A stretch of DNA of 64,000 nt from contig NZ_VJWE01000013.1 in assembly GCF_007993815.1 (NCBI RefSeq), forward strand, positions 186,001 to 250,000. The letters run 5' to 3'. Positions 1 to 8,197 of the stretch are shown piece after piece. The notes below the pieces were generated by a model. The model saw only the letters and a program-made list of their open reading frames with translations. It had not been told where the DNA came from and searched no databases. Both the position numbers and the translations under genes were made by a program. This DNA is from Acidovorax delafieldii. GTDB taxonomy: Bacteria > Pseudomonadota > Gammaproteobacteria > Burkholderiales > Burkholderiaceae_C. The stretch's first letter is position 1, and each line of letters starts with the position of its first letter.

Positions 1-2
1 GC

Positions 3-116
3 GAACTGCTGCCAGTGCCACTGGAGCTGAAACAGCGACTGATGGAGCTAGACAACCCCCTGGTCCGCCTGGAACTGGTGGGGGATGTGCTGGAGCGGAC
101 GGGGATCGCGCAGTAG
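3..116 (+). CDS. C-terminal end of a probable Lon substrate-binding-domain protein (partial)
   Basis: An open frame enters from the left edge and ends at a TAG at 114-116, giving 37 residues (begins ELLPVPLELK, ends ERTGIAQ). The helical, Leu-rich tail with the LDNPLVRLELV stretch resembles the C-terminus of the stand-alone LON substrate-binding-domain proteins common in beta-proteobacteria. The start and most of the protein lie outside the window, so the family call is recognition of a short tail only. It converges with the minus-strand glycan operon 27 bp away. Confidence 0.5.
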   Translation, partial: ELLPVPLELKQRLMELDNPLVRLELVGDVLERTGIAQ

Positions 117-143
117 CGCGAGAGACACAGGCCGCAGCCTGAG

Positions 144-1943
144 TCAACGGACTGTGTATTCAGGTACCAGACTCTGGAGCCAGGCACGCAGCGACGAAGC
201 TGCCGGGGCAACCCCTAAACTCTCAATATCGCTGCAGACCGTCTCAGGGTTCAGGCGGCCCGGTGAGCTGGTTTTGGCTACGTGCAGTTTGGGATGTGGT
301 GTCGGAATAGTGGTTTCGCCATTGGCAAGAAGCTCTTCGTAGAGTTTCTCTCCGGGTCTGAGCCCTGTGAACACCACAGGAATTTCCTGCTCGTTTTTGC
401 CAGACAACCGTATCAATATCTTCGCGAGATCAAGGATTTTGACGGGCTCCCCCATATCCAGCACAAAAATCTGCCCTGATTGCCCCATCAAACCAGCCTG
501 CAGAACCAGTTGGGCAGCTTCCGGAATCGTCATGAAGTAACGAACAATGTCCGGATGCGTGACTGTTACAGGACCGCCACGTGCGATCTGAGCAGAAAAC
601 AACGGAACAACCGAGCCACTGGAACCCAACACGTTTCCAAAACGCACGGCCACAAAACGCGTGCTTTCGCATTCGCTAGCCACCGACTGCATAACCAGTT
701 CAGCGAGCCGTTTACTCGCACCCATGACATTGGTCGGGTTGACCGCTTTATCGGTGGATATCAGCACAAAACGCGTAGCTCCGACAGCGCCAGCGACGCG
801 AGTAGCATTCAACGTTCCTAACACATTGGTGCGCAGGGCTTCCACCTCGTTCAAAGACTCCATCAAAGGAACATGCTTGTAGGCGGCAGCATGAAATACC
901 ACCGTCGGTCGGTGGAGCTGAGCAATGGCAAGCAATCGCTCATATTCTCGGACGTTGGCGGTGTAGTAAAGCCCTTGCATTTGGGGATGAGCCCTGCGTA
1001 GCTCTTGCTCCAATTGGTAGATGGCGTATTCGGACACGTCAACACACACAAGCCGCGCAACACCAAAGCGCGCAATCTGGCGGCACAATTCAGATCCAAT
1101 CGAACCTCCTGCACCGGTGACCAGCACCGTCTCTCCGGTAATGAGATCAGACAGGCCCTTTTCATCCAGCGCCACAGGCGCTCTACCCAGCAAGTCCTCC
1201 AGCTCGATACGCCTAGGTTGACCATCTTCAGCGCGCAGCCACTCGTCCGGCCGCGGCATTGTCAAAAGGGGCAGACTCGCTTCGCTAGCACCCATGAGCA
1301 CTTCTCGCCGGGCATCAGACCCTGCGGCCAAGACCACAAGGGCGGCTACCGCTTGGGTGCGCGCAGCAATATGGGAGAGGTCGCCCAAACCTCCCAGCAC
1401 GCTCAGTCCCTGCAGGCTGCGGCCTTTTTCGGCGGCGATGGGACTGACGATACCCACCGGCGACCACAGCCGCGCCCCGCGCAACGCAGGCAGTGCCGCT
1501 GCCGCGTCTTGAACCGAACCCACCAGCAGCAAGGGCTTGCCGGTAGGTGCACTTTGCCCACGGTTGACCAGCAATAGTCGGGCGCTGATGCGGGCACCGC
1601 CCAAAAGCAGCAACACCAACATGGGATGCAACAGCAGCACCGAGCGCGGGAAGGACCCGACTCGCAGCATCAGCACTGCAGACGCAGACAACAAACCGGC
1701 GAACACCACGCCATATACAAGGCGCGTGAGTTCGGCCACGCTGGTATAGCGCCAGATGTGGCGGTACACCCCCCATACCAGCAGACTCGTACCAAACCCG
1801 AGCAACGGCCATGGCAGGGTGTCAACCATCATGGCCTGGAATTCATCGGGTGTCTCGAGGTTGAAGCGGAGCCAAAACGCAAGCCACCAGCCAAGTGCAA
1901 CCAGTGCCAAGTCGATCGGCAGCTGCAGCCAACGGTTGCTCAT
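144..1943 (-). CDS. Nucleoside-diphosphate-sugar 4,6-dehydratase, WbpM/CapD/PglF type membrane protein
   Basis: Polysaccharide-biosynthesis protein of about 599 residues. The N-terminal quarter has four hydrophobic segments (from LALVALGWWLAFWL on), followed by a CoA-binding-like Rossmann region and a C-terminal extended SDR domain with VTGAGGSIGSEL. The family forms UDP-4-keto-6-deoxy-HexNAc from UDP-GlcNAc, the precursor of QuiNAc, FucNAc or bacillosamine. It is the last gene of the glycan operon, after pseI. I chose the ATG at 1943 (MSNRWLQ) because it starts at the first membrane segment; ATG 1967 and GTG 2018 are in frame, and the latter would overlap pseI. No clear Shine-Dalgarno decides it. 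With PseB present upstream, this retaining-type dehydratase implies a second UDP-sugar in the glycan. Confidence 0.88.
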   Translation of the reverse strand: MSNRWLQLPIDLALVALGWWLAFWLRFNLETPDEFQAMMVDTLPWPLLGFGTSLLVWGVYRHIWRYTSVAELTRLVYGVVFAGLLSASAVLMLRVGSFPRSVLLLHPMLVLLLLGGARISARLLLVNRGQSAPTGKPLLLVGSVQDAAAALPALRGARLWSPVGIVSPIAAEKGRSLQGLSVLGGLGDLSHIAARTQAVAALVVLAAGSDARREVLMGASEASLPLLTMPRPDEWLRAEDGQPRRIELEDLLGRAPVALDEKGLSDLITGETVLVTGAGGSIGSELCRQIARFGVARLVCVDVSEYAIYQLEQELRRAHPQMQGLYYTANVREYERLLAIAQLHRPTVVFHAAAYKHVPLMESLNEVEALRTNVLGTLNATRVAGAVGATRFVLISTDKAVNPTNVMGASKRLAELVMQSVASECESTRFVAVRFGNVLGSSGSVVPLFSAQIARGGPVTVTHPDIVRYFMTIPEAAQLVLQAGLMGQSGQIFVLDMGEPVKILDLAKILIRLSGKNEQEIPVVFTGLRPGEKLYEELLANGETTIPTPHPKLHVAKTSSPGRLNPETVCSDIESLGVAPAASSLRAWLQSLVPEYTVR

Positions 1944-1998
1944 AGGCTGCACACTGCTCACGGGCATATCGGTTGCGTGACACAGGGTAGCACGGCGC

Positions 1999-3057
1999 TC
2001 ACGAGTCCTGGCCTTCACCTAGCAGCGACCATGCCATGGGGGTGCCGGCCTTCACATCTTGTCCGATGGACAAACCCAATAGGCTGCCCAGATGCTTGGG
2101 CGCGAGACCGAATCCGGGCCGCACACAGCGCAAGTTTTCAGAGGTGAGCACCTCACCGGCCTGCAAGTCCTTCGCGATGTAGAGCGATCGGCGAAAAGCA
2201 AGTGACCTCATCTCGGCTGCTGTAGGGCCGTAGCTCACTTGCCCCAGTGCCTGCCAAGCACGCTCAGTCTCTTCACGCAACTGACGCAGCTCCTGAGGCT
2301 CCATCGAGAAAGAAGAATCTACGCCACCGTCGGCGCGGTGCAGAGTAAAGTGCTTTTCGATCACCGTTGCGCCTAAAGCTGTAGCCGCCACCGCCACGCC
2401 GCAACCCAGGGTGTGATCCGACAGACCGACTTCGCAGCCGAACAGAGTGCGCATGTGCGGGATGGTCGAAATATTGGTGTTGTCGGCACTCGCCGGGTAA
2501 GTGCTGGTGCACTTGAGCAGCACAAGGTCACGGCATCCGGCGTCGCGCGCAGCGCGCACGGCCTCATCAATCTCGCCTGCCGTGGCCATGCCGGTGGACA
2601 TGATTATGGGCTTGCCGGTAGCCGCCACGCGGCGGATCAGCGGCAGGTCGGTGTTCTCGAACGAGGCAATCTTGTATGCCGGCACATTCAGCGATTCAAG
2701 AAAGTCTACCGAACTGAAATCGAACGGTGTGCTGAAACAATGCACACCGTGGCTGGCAGCGCGCTCCATGATTGGCACGTGCCATTCCCAAGGGGTATGG
2801 GCTTCCGCATACAGCTCGTACAACTGGCGCCCCGCCCATAGACTTTTGGGGTCGTCAATCGTGAAGCCGGGCATGCACAGGTTCAGCGTCATGGTATCGG
2901 CGGTGTAGGTCTGCAGCTTGATGGCGTCAGCACCGTGCGCGGCGGCGGCATCCACGATGGCCAGCGCACGTTCCAGCGACTGGTTGTGGTTGCCAGACAT
3001 TTCCGCGATGAGATAGGGGCGCTGGCAGAGGCCTATGGTGCGATCGAGGATTTTCAT
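1999..3057 (-). CDS. pseI: Pseudaminic acid synthase (NeuB/PseI family)
   Basis: 352 residues. Condenses 2,4-diacetamido-2,4,6-trideoxy-L-altrose with phosphoenolpyruvate to give pseudaminic acid in the cytoplasm. The N-terminal NeuB TIM barrel shows YLIAEMSGNHN and AIKLQTYTADTMTL, then GLSDHTLG and VIEKHFTLHRADGGVDSSFSMEP (family motifs); a C-terminal antifreeze/SAF domain (RSLYIAKDLQAGEVL) follows. The start MKILDRTIG at 3057 is fixed by a 4-nt ATGA overlap with the stop of pseG; an in-frame upstream extension would run into that gene. The EMSGNHN variant and the neighbouring pseG, pseC and pseB argue for PseI rather than sialic (NeuB) or legionaminic (LegI) synthase. Confidence 0.93.
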   Translation of the reverse strand: MKILDRTIGLCQRPYLIAEMSGNHNQSLERALAIVDAAAAHGADAIKLQTYTADTMTLNLCMPGFTIDDPKSLWAGRQLYELYAEAHTPWEWHVPIMERAASHGVHCFSTPFDFSSVDFLESLNVPAYKIASFENTDLPLIRRVAATGKPIIMSTGMATAGEIDEAVRAARDAGCRDLVLLKCTSTYPASADNTNISTIPHMRTLFGCEVGLSDHTLGCGVAVAATALGATVIEKHFTLHRADGGVDSSFSMEPQELRQLREETERAWQALGQVSYGPTAAEMRSLAFRRSLYIAKDLQAGEVLTSENLRCVRPGFGLAPKHLGSLLGLSIGQDVKAGTPMAWSLLGEGQDS

Positions 3058-4589
3058 GATTCGGTGTATTCCGAGGCAGGCAATGGGCCAACCAATTTCC
3101 GGTATCGCAAAGGCCCCCAATGGTATCCAGCAACCTGAAACAGACGTTGTGATGCGGTGTTGCCAGGCAGGACCTGTGCCTCCAAGGTGAAGCCGCCGGG
3201 GTGCAACGCAAGCAGCGCCTGTTCACCGGCCGCCAGCAGTCGCTGCCCCAGGCCCAGGCCTTGCAGGTCTGGGTCGGTATAGAGCGAAACCTCAACATGT
3301 CCGCTGTCGAGCCAGTCGAAACGGATGCTGCCCACGGACAATTGGCCGATCTGGGCAACGAACAACCAGCGCGCAGGGTTCTCCAACACGGCGTGCAGCC
3401 AGCGCTGGTGCGCGTCAAAGGCGATTGTGTCCTGGGAGACCGACACCACGCGCACAGAGAGGTGGTTACGCCACGCATGCAACTGCGAGGCGTCGTCGGG
3501 GGTGGCGGGGCGCAGTTGCAGATGGTCGCGCAGAAGCATCAGAGCCACGCGCTGGGCGCCACGGCCATCAACCAGTGCTGCCGCACGCTCAGAAAGCACA
3601 AGCCGTGCAGTGGGATCCGCGATAAGTTCACGCAGCACGCCCGGCAGGGTCGCTTCATCGGCGGAACGCACCGCGCCCAGTTCTGCCAGACCAGCCACCA
3701 CAGCCGATTGGTTGGCCGCCATGACCAAGGCGACGGTGGGGGCACCGACACAGCAACGCTCCCAGGTCGCCCCACCACCAGCGCCGATCTGCAGGTCATG
3801 GCGTGCGAAGAAGGCCGAGAGATCGGATTGATCTACTGTCAACATGACGCTGGAGTCCGCGGCACAAACCTCACGCAGCGCGTCCAGGCGCGGATTGGCC
3901 GAAGTGGACACAACCTCGATGAGTCCGACAAAACCTGCTGCCCTGCAGGCATCCAACACGCGGGCCGACACGCCCTCCGGGTCGGTTCCTCCCATGAAGA
4001 TACCAAGGCTGCTCACCTTGGGCTGGTAGGCGTAGCGCAACCCTCTCCGGTATGCGGGTGAGAGCAAAGCGTAACGCGGACCAGCCAACCAGCGCGACTC
4101 GCACGCCAGCCGACCCGCGTATTTGGCACGGTGGTCGGGCGCCCAGTTGGGGTCCAGCAAGACATCGGCACTTATTGCACGGTCTGCGGTGTCGTCAATC
4201 ACTAACAGGCGGCAGCCGAGGGATGTACGAACAGTCTCATGCCAGCGCGCATCAAAGGCATAGTGGTCTACCACAATCCAGTCGGGTTGCTTGCTTCGCA
4301 GGGCGTTCGCGGTGTCCTCGGCGTCCTGAAACCACGAAACACGTGCCCATGCAGCATGTGGCGTGGCGGTTGTATTGGTCGAAGTGTCGCCACTGGGTGC
4401 AGGCAACCAGTGCAAACAGCAAGGCGTTTCACGCGACAACACCTGCGCCGCTACAGCGTCCAGAGCGCGCGTTACCAGTATGACCTGAGCACCTTGTTCT
4501 AGGAGCGCGTGCGTCAATGACAGGCAACGCGTTAGGTGACCGGTGCCCATGTTCGCAGATGCATCTACGCGAATCGCCACAAGCGTCAT
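3054..4589 (-). CDS. pseG: PseG UDP-sugar hydrolase fused to a GNAT N-acetyltransferase (PseH-like)
   Basis: 511 residues in two parts. Residues 1 to about 345 are PseG: RVDASANMGTGHLTRCL with the family catalytic His at residue 18, and GAGGATWERCC in the GT-B-like second half. It removes UDP from UDP-2,4-diacetamido-2,4,6-trideoxy-L-altropyranose. Residues about 355-505 are a GNAT fold (LRPATPDDASQLHAWRN, then LQGLGLGQRLL as the acetyl-CoA loop), suited to the PseH step that acetylates the 4-amino group. No separate pseH is present, so the fusion probably supplies it. PseH acts before PseG, so one chain would hold consecutive steps. It sits 6 nt after the methylase and overlaps pseI by 4 nt. 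Confidence 0.9.
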   Translation of the reverse strand: MTLVAIRVDASANMGTGHLTRCLSLTHALLEQGAQVILVTRALDAVAAQVLSRETPCCLHWLPAPSGDTSTNTTATPHAAWARVSWFQDAEDTANALRSKQPDWIVVDHYAFDARWHETVRTSLGCRLLVIDDTADRAISADVLLDPNWAPDHRAKYAGRLACESRWLAGPRYALLSPAYRRGLRYAYQPKVSSLGIFMGGTDPEGVSARVLDACRAAGFVGLIEVVSTSANPRLDALREVCAADSSVMLTVDQSDLSAFFARHDLQIGAGGGATWERCCVGAPTVALVMAANQSAVVAGLAELGAVRSADEATLPGVLRELIADPTARLVLSERAAALVDGRGAQRVALMLLRDHLQLRPATPDDASQLHAWRNHLSVRVVSVSQDTIAFDAHQRWLHAVLENPARWLFVAQIGQLSVGSIRFDWLDSGHVEVSLYTDPDLQGLGLGQRLLAAGEQALLALHPGGFTLEAQVLPGNTASQRLFQVAGYHWGPLRYRKLVGPLPASEYTES

Positions 4590-4595
4590 GTCAGG

Positions 4596-5216
4596 TCAAC
4601 GCTTTTCCATCAAGAACCAAGTGATGTCGTCCTGCGGAAAGCTGGGGTCGCGGCGGTAGGCAAAGCCGTAATCCACTAGTTGCAATTGCGGGTGGCGATC
4701 CATGATCTCGCCCGCAAAGTCGCGCTTGAACAGACGGTCGTCGTGGCCACGATAGGGAATGGCCACCGGCACCGGGTTGTAGTACTCAGCTACCAGAAGA
4801 TAGCGACCGCAGGCGGCGAACAGCTTGTCGTACACCTGGGGGAGCACCTCCTGGTTGATGTGGATGAGCACACCTTTGACAAGGGTCAGGTCCCATTGGC
4901 GCATAGGCACGAAGTCCAAGATAGACGTGTTATAGACTTTTGCCGACGGGATGACCTCGCCCAGTTGGTTCGCGGCCGCGGCGTTGATCTCTATGGCGTA
5001 GGCGTCAATGCCAGGGTGCAGCAGCTTAAGTGCCCTGAGGTTCATGCCGATGTTCGCGCCGAATTCGATACAGCTGCGAAAGCCGCTGGCCTGACGCAGG
5101 GCCTTGCCGAAGAAATCGAGGTTGGAGGCGAGCAGCGCATCGCCCTGGTTGCGCCGGATGTACTCGGTGCCGAAATCGCCGGCCCAGAAGGCTTCCTGCT
5201 CAGTCTTGAAGGTCAT
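4596..5216 (-). CDS. Pseudaminic acid biosynthesis-associated methylase (TIGR03587-like)
   Basis: 206 residues, class I SAM-dependent methyltransferase fold: glycine-rich loop CIEFGANIGMNL near residue 50 and the acidic strand AYAIEIN. The short, distinctive N-terminus (TEQEAFWAGDFGTEYIRRN) and the VKGVLIHINQE segment match the methylase family found almost only in pseudaminic acid loci. Its exact substrate is, as far as I know, unproven; O- or N-methylation of a Pse intermediate or of the sugar nucleotide is the usual proposal. Start overlaps the stop of the SpsF-like gene by 4 nt, so it is translationally coupled inside the pse block. Confidence 0.88.
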   Translation of the reverse strand: MTFKTEQEAFWAGDFGTEYIRRNQGDALLASNLDFFGKALRQASGFRSCIEFGANIGMNLRALKLLHPGIDAYAIEINAAAANQLGEVIPSAKVYNTSILDFVPMRQWDLTLVKGVLIHINQEVLPQVYDKLFAACGRYLLVAEYYNPVPVAIPYRGHDDRLFKRDFAGEIMDRHPQLQLVDYGFAYRRDPSFPQDDITWFLMEKR

Positions 5217-5968
5217 GGGTTATTCTTGACGGTCTGGGTTTCGTTCGCTGGCTTCTGCATGATGTGCTGGTTGAGCGCGATCCAGTCGGGGTGCTGGTCC
5301 AACAGTGTCAACACGTCGGCCTGATTGAAATAGGGCTTGGTCGGCATCAAGTGGTCGAACAAACGACTGACGAGCGCATAGTCCTCGGGGGTATCCACAG
5401 TCCAGCGATGCTGGCTCAGGTCCACAGGGCTGGCAACATTGCACAGGCGGTAACGCTCGGGGCGCCAGTAGAGAAATGGCGTGACGTGCTCACGCTCGGC
5501 CGCTTGGGTGGCTTCTTCATGGGCCTGAGCCAGCACAGCCTCGCTAAACACCTCCACAGCCATGCCGTATGGCCAGGTTGGCGGCAGCATATTGGAGACG
5601 TAGTCGCCGCAGCCCTCTTCATAGGCGTTGATCACCCGGTCGATCAACGCCGGGTCGATCAGCGGACAATCGGAGGTGACGCGCACAACCGTGTCGGCGC
5701 CGTGCAGTCGTGCAGCGTCGGCATAACGGGAAAGCACGTCGTGTTCGAGCCCCCGATGGCAGGAAACGCCCAGCTGCGCGCACAGCCCAGCGATCGGATC
5801 GTCGGTCACGTTGGTGGTGCTGGCAACGACGATACCGTCGGCGCGCTGCACTCGGCGCAGCCGCTCGACTAGCCGCGTGAGCATAGGTTCGCTAGCCAAG
5901 GGCAGCAGCACCTTGCCCGGCAGTCGGGTCGAGGTCATGCGCGCCTGGACGATGATCAGTGTGGTCAT
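5213..5968 (-). CDS. SpsF-like cytidylyltransferase, probable CMP-pseudaminate synthetase
   Basis: 251 residues, nucleotidyltransferase of the SpsF group. It opens with IIVQARMTSTRLPGKVLLPL, the nucleotide-binding loop of this group, and has VRVTSDCPLIDP and a C-terminal RWTVDTPEDYALV. In Bacillus sps loci the corresponding protein sits with PseC-, PseG- and PseI-like enzymes. No classical PseF/NeuA-type synthetase (ARGGSKR motif) is encoded in the window, so this gene is the likely source of CMP-Pse. That role is inferred from position; the sequence only shows the nucleotidyltransferase family. ATGA overlaps on both sides (with pseC and with the methylase). Confidence 0.85.
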   Translation of the reverse strand: MTTLIIVQARMTSTRLPGKVLLPLASEPMLTRLVERLRRVQRADGIVVASTTNVTDDPIAGLCAQLGVSCHRGLEHDVLSRYADAARLHGADTVVRVTSDCPLIDPALIDRVINAYEEGCGDYVSNMLPPTWPYGMAVEVFSEAVLAQAHEEATQAAEREHVTPFLYWRPERYRLCNVASPVDLSQHRWTVDTPEDYALVSRLFDHLMPTKPYFNQADVLTLLDQHPDWIALNQHIMQKPANETQTVKNNP

Positions 5969-7140
5969 GCCTGCAAGGCCGCTGTCAGCGCCGCCACCAC
6001 ACGGTCCTGTTGAACATCTGTCAGGGATGGGTAAAGCGGGATTGAAAGGGCTTGTACAGCATAGGCCTCGGCGGCCGGGAACTGGCCAGGCTGAAAGCCC
6101 AGGCCGCGATAGTACGGCTGCAGCGGAATCGGTTCGTAGTGCACATTGACACCGATGCCAGCCTCGCGCATACGAGTGAACACGGTGGCGCGGTCGGCCA
6201 CGCCAAGGCCCGGCAGCAGCTCCACCACGTAGAGGTGCCAGGACGAATGGGCAGTCGAGCCCGGGCCGGGCACGCGGGCCGGCCGCCGCAGGGGCAGCTT
6301 AGCCAGCAATTGGTCGTAGCGTTCGGCCAGACGTTCGCGGGCGGCTTGGAAGCTGTCGATGCGCTGTAGCTGCGAGTGGCCCAGGGCGGCCTGGATGTCC
6401 GTCATCCGATAGTTGAAGCCCAGGCTGTGCTGTTCGTAGTGCCAAGCACCCGTTTCAGGGTGATCCATCTCACACACCTCACGCGTGATGCCGTGCGACC
6501 GAAGCAGCTGTAGACTGCGCGCCAGCGCAGCGTCCTGCGTGGTCACCATGCCGCCTTCACCGGTGGTCACGATCTTGACCGGATGGAAGCTGAACACGCT
6601 GGCGTCGGCATATGCGCTCCCAATAGGCTGGCCGTTGTAAAGGGCGCCCACAGAGTGGGACGCATCTTCCAGGACCTTGAAACCGTAACGGTCCGCCAAC
6701 GCTCGCATGGGCACGAGGTCGCAGGGCAAGCCGCCGAAATGCACCGGAATCACTATGGCGGGCAGGCGGCCGTCGCGTTCGGCCTGTTCCAGTCTCACAG
6801 CCAAGCCCGCCACACTCATGTTCCGGGTGACGGGGTCGATGTCCACGAAGTCCACATCTGCACCGCAGTACAGCGCGCTGTTGGCCGAGGCAACGAAGGT
6901 ATTCGGGCTGGTCCACACGGTCTTACCTGGACCTGCACCTAGAGCAAGGCAGGCGATGTGCAAGCCGGCGGTGGCGTTGGACACGGCCACCGCGTGAGCT
7001 ACACAGTGCCGCTGCGCGAAAGCCTGCTCAAACCTTGGCACAGCTGGGCCCTGGGTCAACCAACCCGAGGTCAGAGCCTCGCGCACTGCTGCCAAGTCGT
7101 CTTCATTGATCGACTGTGTGGCGTAGGGGATGAAGTCCAT
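5965..7140 (-). CDS. pseC: UDP-4-amino-4,6-dideoxy-N-acetyl-beta-L-altrosamine transaminase
   Basis: 391 residues, PLP-dependent DegT/DnrJ/EryC1 aminotransferase. It transfers an amino group to C4 of the 4-keto product of PseB. Seen: SNATAGLHIA (phosphate-binding), EDASHSVGA with the Asp that contacts the PLP ring, and SFHPVKIVTTGEGG with the Schiff-base Lys at residue 189. The start MDFIPYATQ at 7140 lies 13 nt after the pseB stop and matches the family N-terminus; the open frame runs further up into pseB but that extension has no family resemblance. Length agrees with PseC. Confidence 0.93.
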   Translation of the reverse strand: MDFIPYATQSINEDDLAAVREALTSGWLTQGPAVPRFEQAFAQRHCVAHAVAVSNATAGLHIACLALGAGPGKTVWTSPNTFVASANSALYCGADVDFVDIDPVTRNMSVAGLAVRLEQAERDGRLPAIVIPVHFGGLPCDLVPMRALADRYGFKVLEDASHSVGALYNGQPIGSAYADASVFSFHPVKIVTTGEGGMVTTQDAALARSLQLLRSHGITREVCEMDHPETGAWHYEQHSLGFNYRMTDIQAALGHSQLQRIDSFQAARERLAERYDQLLAKLPLRRPARVPGPGSTAHSSWHLYVVELLPGLGVADRATVFTRMREAGIGVNVHYEPIPLQPYYRGLGFQPGQFPAAEAYAVQALSIPLYPSLTDVQQDRVVAALTAALQA

Positions 7141-7153
7141 GACGCTGCCCGGA

Positions 7154-8152
7154 TCAGATGCGGCCGATCTTGTCCTGGTGCTGGGCGATCCAGGCCTGCA
7201 GGGCGGACACGTCCATCCACTCGGTGTTATTGTCACTGGCGTAGGTGAAGCCTGCGGGCACGCGCCGCCCGTCCTTAATACGCTTGAAGTCCTCGTGCCA
7301 GCTGTGAATGGCGGGCAGTATCTTGAAGTGCTCCGGGTATTCATAAGTGTAGTAGGCGTCTTCCGGACTGATCATCTGTTCATGCAGTTTCTCGCCAGGA
7401 CGGATACCCACGATCTCGTGCTGTGCTTCAGGGTCGACCGCCAGGGCGATATCGGTCACCTTCATCGACGGGATCTTCTTGACATAGATCTCGCCGCCCT
7501 CCATGTCCTCGAATGCGTGCCAGACCAGCTCCACGCCCTGTTCAAGGCTGATCATGAAGCGGGTCATGCGCGCGTCGGTCACTGGCAAAGATCCTTTACC
7601 CTTCTGTGTCAGGAAGAATGGAATGACCGAACCGCGCGAACCCATGACATTTCCGTAGCGCACTACCGAGAACTTGCATCCATCGACACCAGCGTAGGAA
7701 TTCCCTGCAACGAACAACTTATCAGAAGCGAGCTTGGTCGCTCCGTAGAGATTCACTGGGCTGCTGGCCTTGTCGGTGGACAGGGCCACCACACCCTTGA
7801 CCCGCCGGTCAATACATGCATCGATCACGTTCATAGCACCATTCACGTTAGTTTTGACGCATTCGAACGGGTTGTACTCTGCTGTGGGTACGATCTTGGT
7901 GGCGGCGGCGTGAACCACGTAATCCACCCCATCCAGCGCCCGGTACATGCGCTCGCGGTCGCGTACGTCGCCGATAAAAAAGCGCACTCGTTCGTCACCC
8001 CGGAACAACTTGGCCATTTCCCACTGCTTCATCTCGTCGCGCGAGTAAACGATGAGCTTGCGAGGGTTGTAGCGCGCCAGGGTCATGGGCACGAAAGTGT
8101 GGCCGAACGATCCGGTGCCGCCGGTGATGAGTATGGTGGACTGGTTCAGCAT
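7154..8152 (-). CDS. pseB: UDP-N-acetylglucosamine 4,6-dehydratase (inverting), PseB
   Basis: 332 residues, short-form extended SDR. First step of pseudaminic acid synthesis: C5-inverting dehydration of UDP-GlcNAc to the 4-keto-L-arabino sugar. Seen: ITGGTGSFG nucleotide loop (residues 10-17), VHAAATKIVPTAEYNP, and the catalytic set STDKA (Asp127, Lys128) with Tyr136-x3-Lys140 (NLYGATK). The lack of an N-terminal membrane domain separates it from the WbpM-like protein at 144-1943. A 45-nt AT-richer gap separates it from the upstream HisF-WbpG gene, the widest gap in the operon, and might hold an internal promoter. Confidence 0.94.
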   Translation of the reverse strand: MLNQSTILITGGTGSFGHTFVPMTLARYNPRKLIVYSRDEMKQWEMAKLFRGDERVRFFIGDVRDRERMYRALDGVDYVVHAAATKIVPTAEYNPFECVKTNVNGAMNVIDACIDRRVKGVVALSTDKASSPVNLYGATKLASDKLFVAGNSYAGVDGCKFSVVRYGNVMGSRGSVIPFFLTQKGKGSLPVTDARMTRFMISLEQGVELVWHAFEDMEGGEIYVKKIPSMKVTDIALAVDPEAQHEIVGIRPGEKLHEQMISPEDAYYTYEYPEHFKILPAIHSWHEDFKRIKDGRRVPAGFTYASDNNTEWMDVSALQAWIAQHQDKIGRI

Positions 8153-8197
8153 GTCCTGAGAGCGGATTAAAGTGGAAAAAAATGCCTAGCGATTCAC

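Noticed and set aside
1999-3057. Sialic or legionaminic acid synthase
   Set aside because: Neighbours are PseB, PseC and PseG, not NeuA/NeuC or LegB/LegC.
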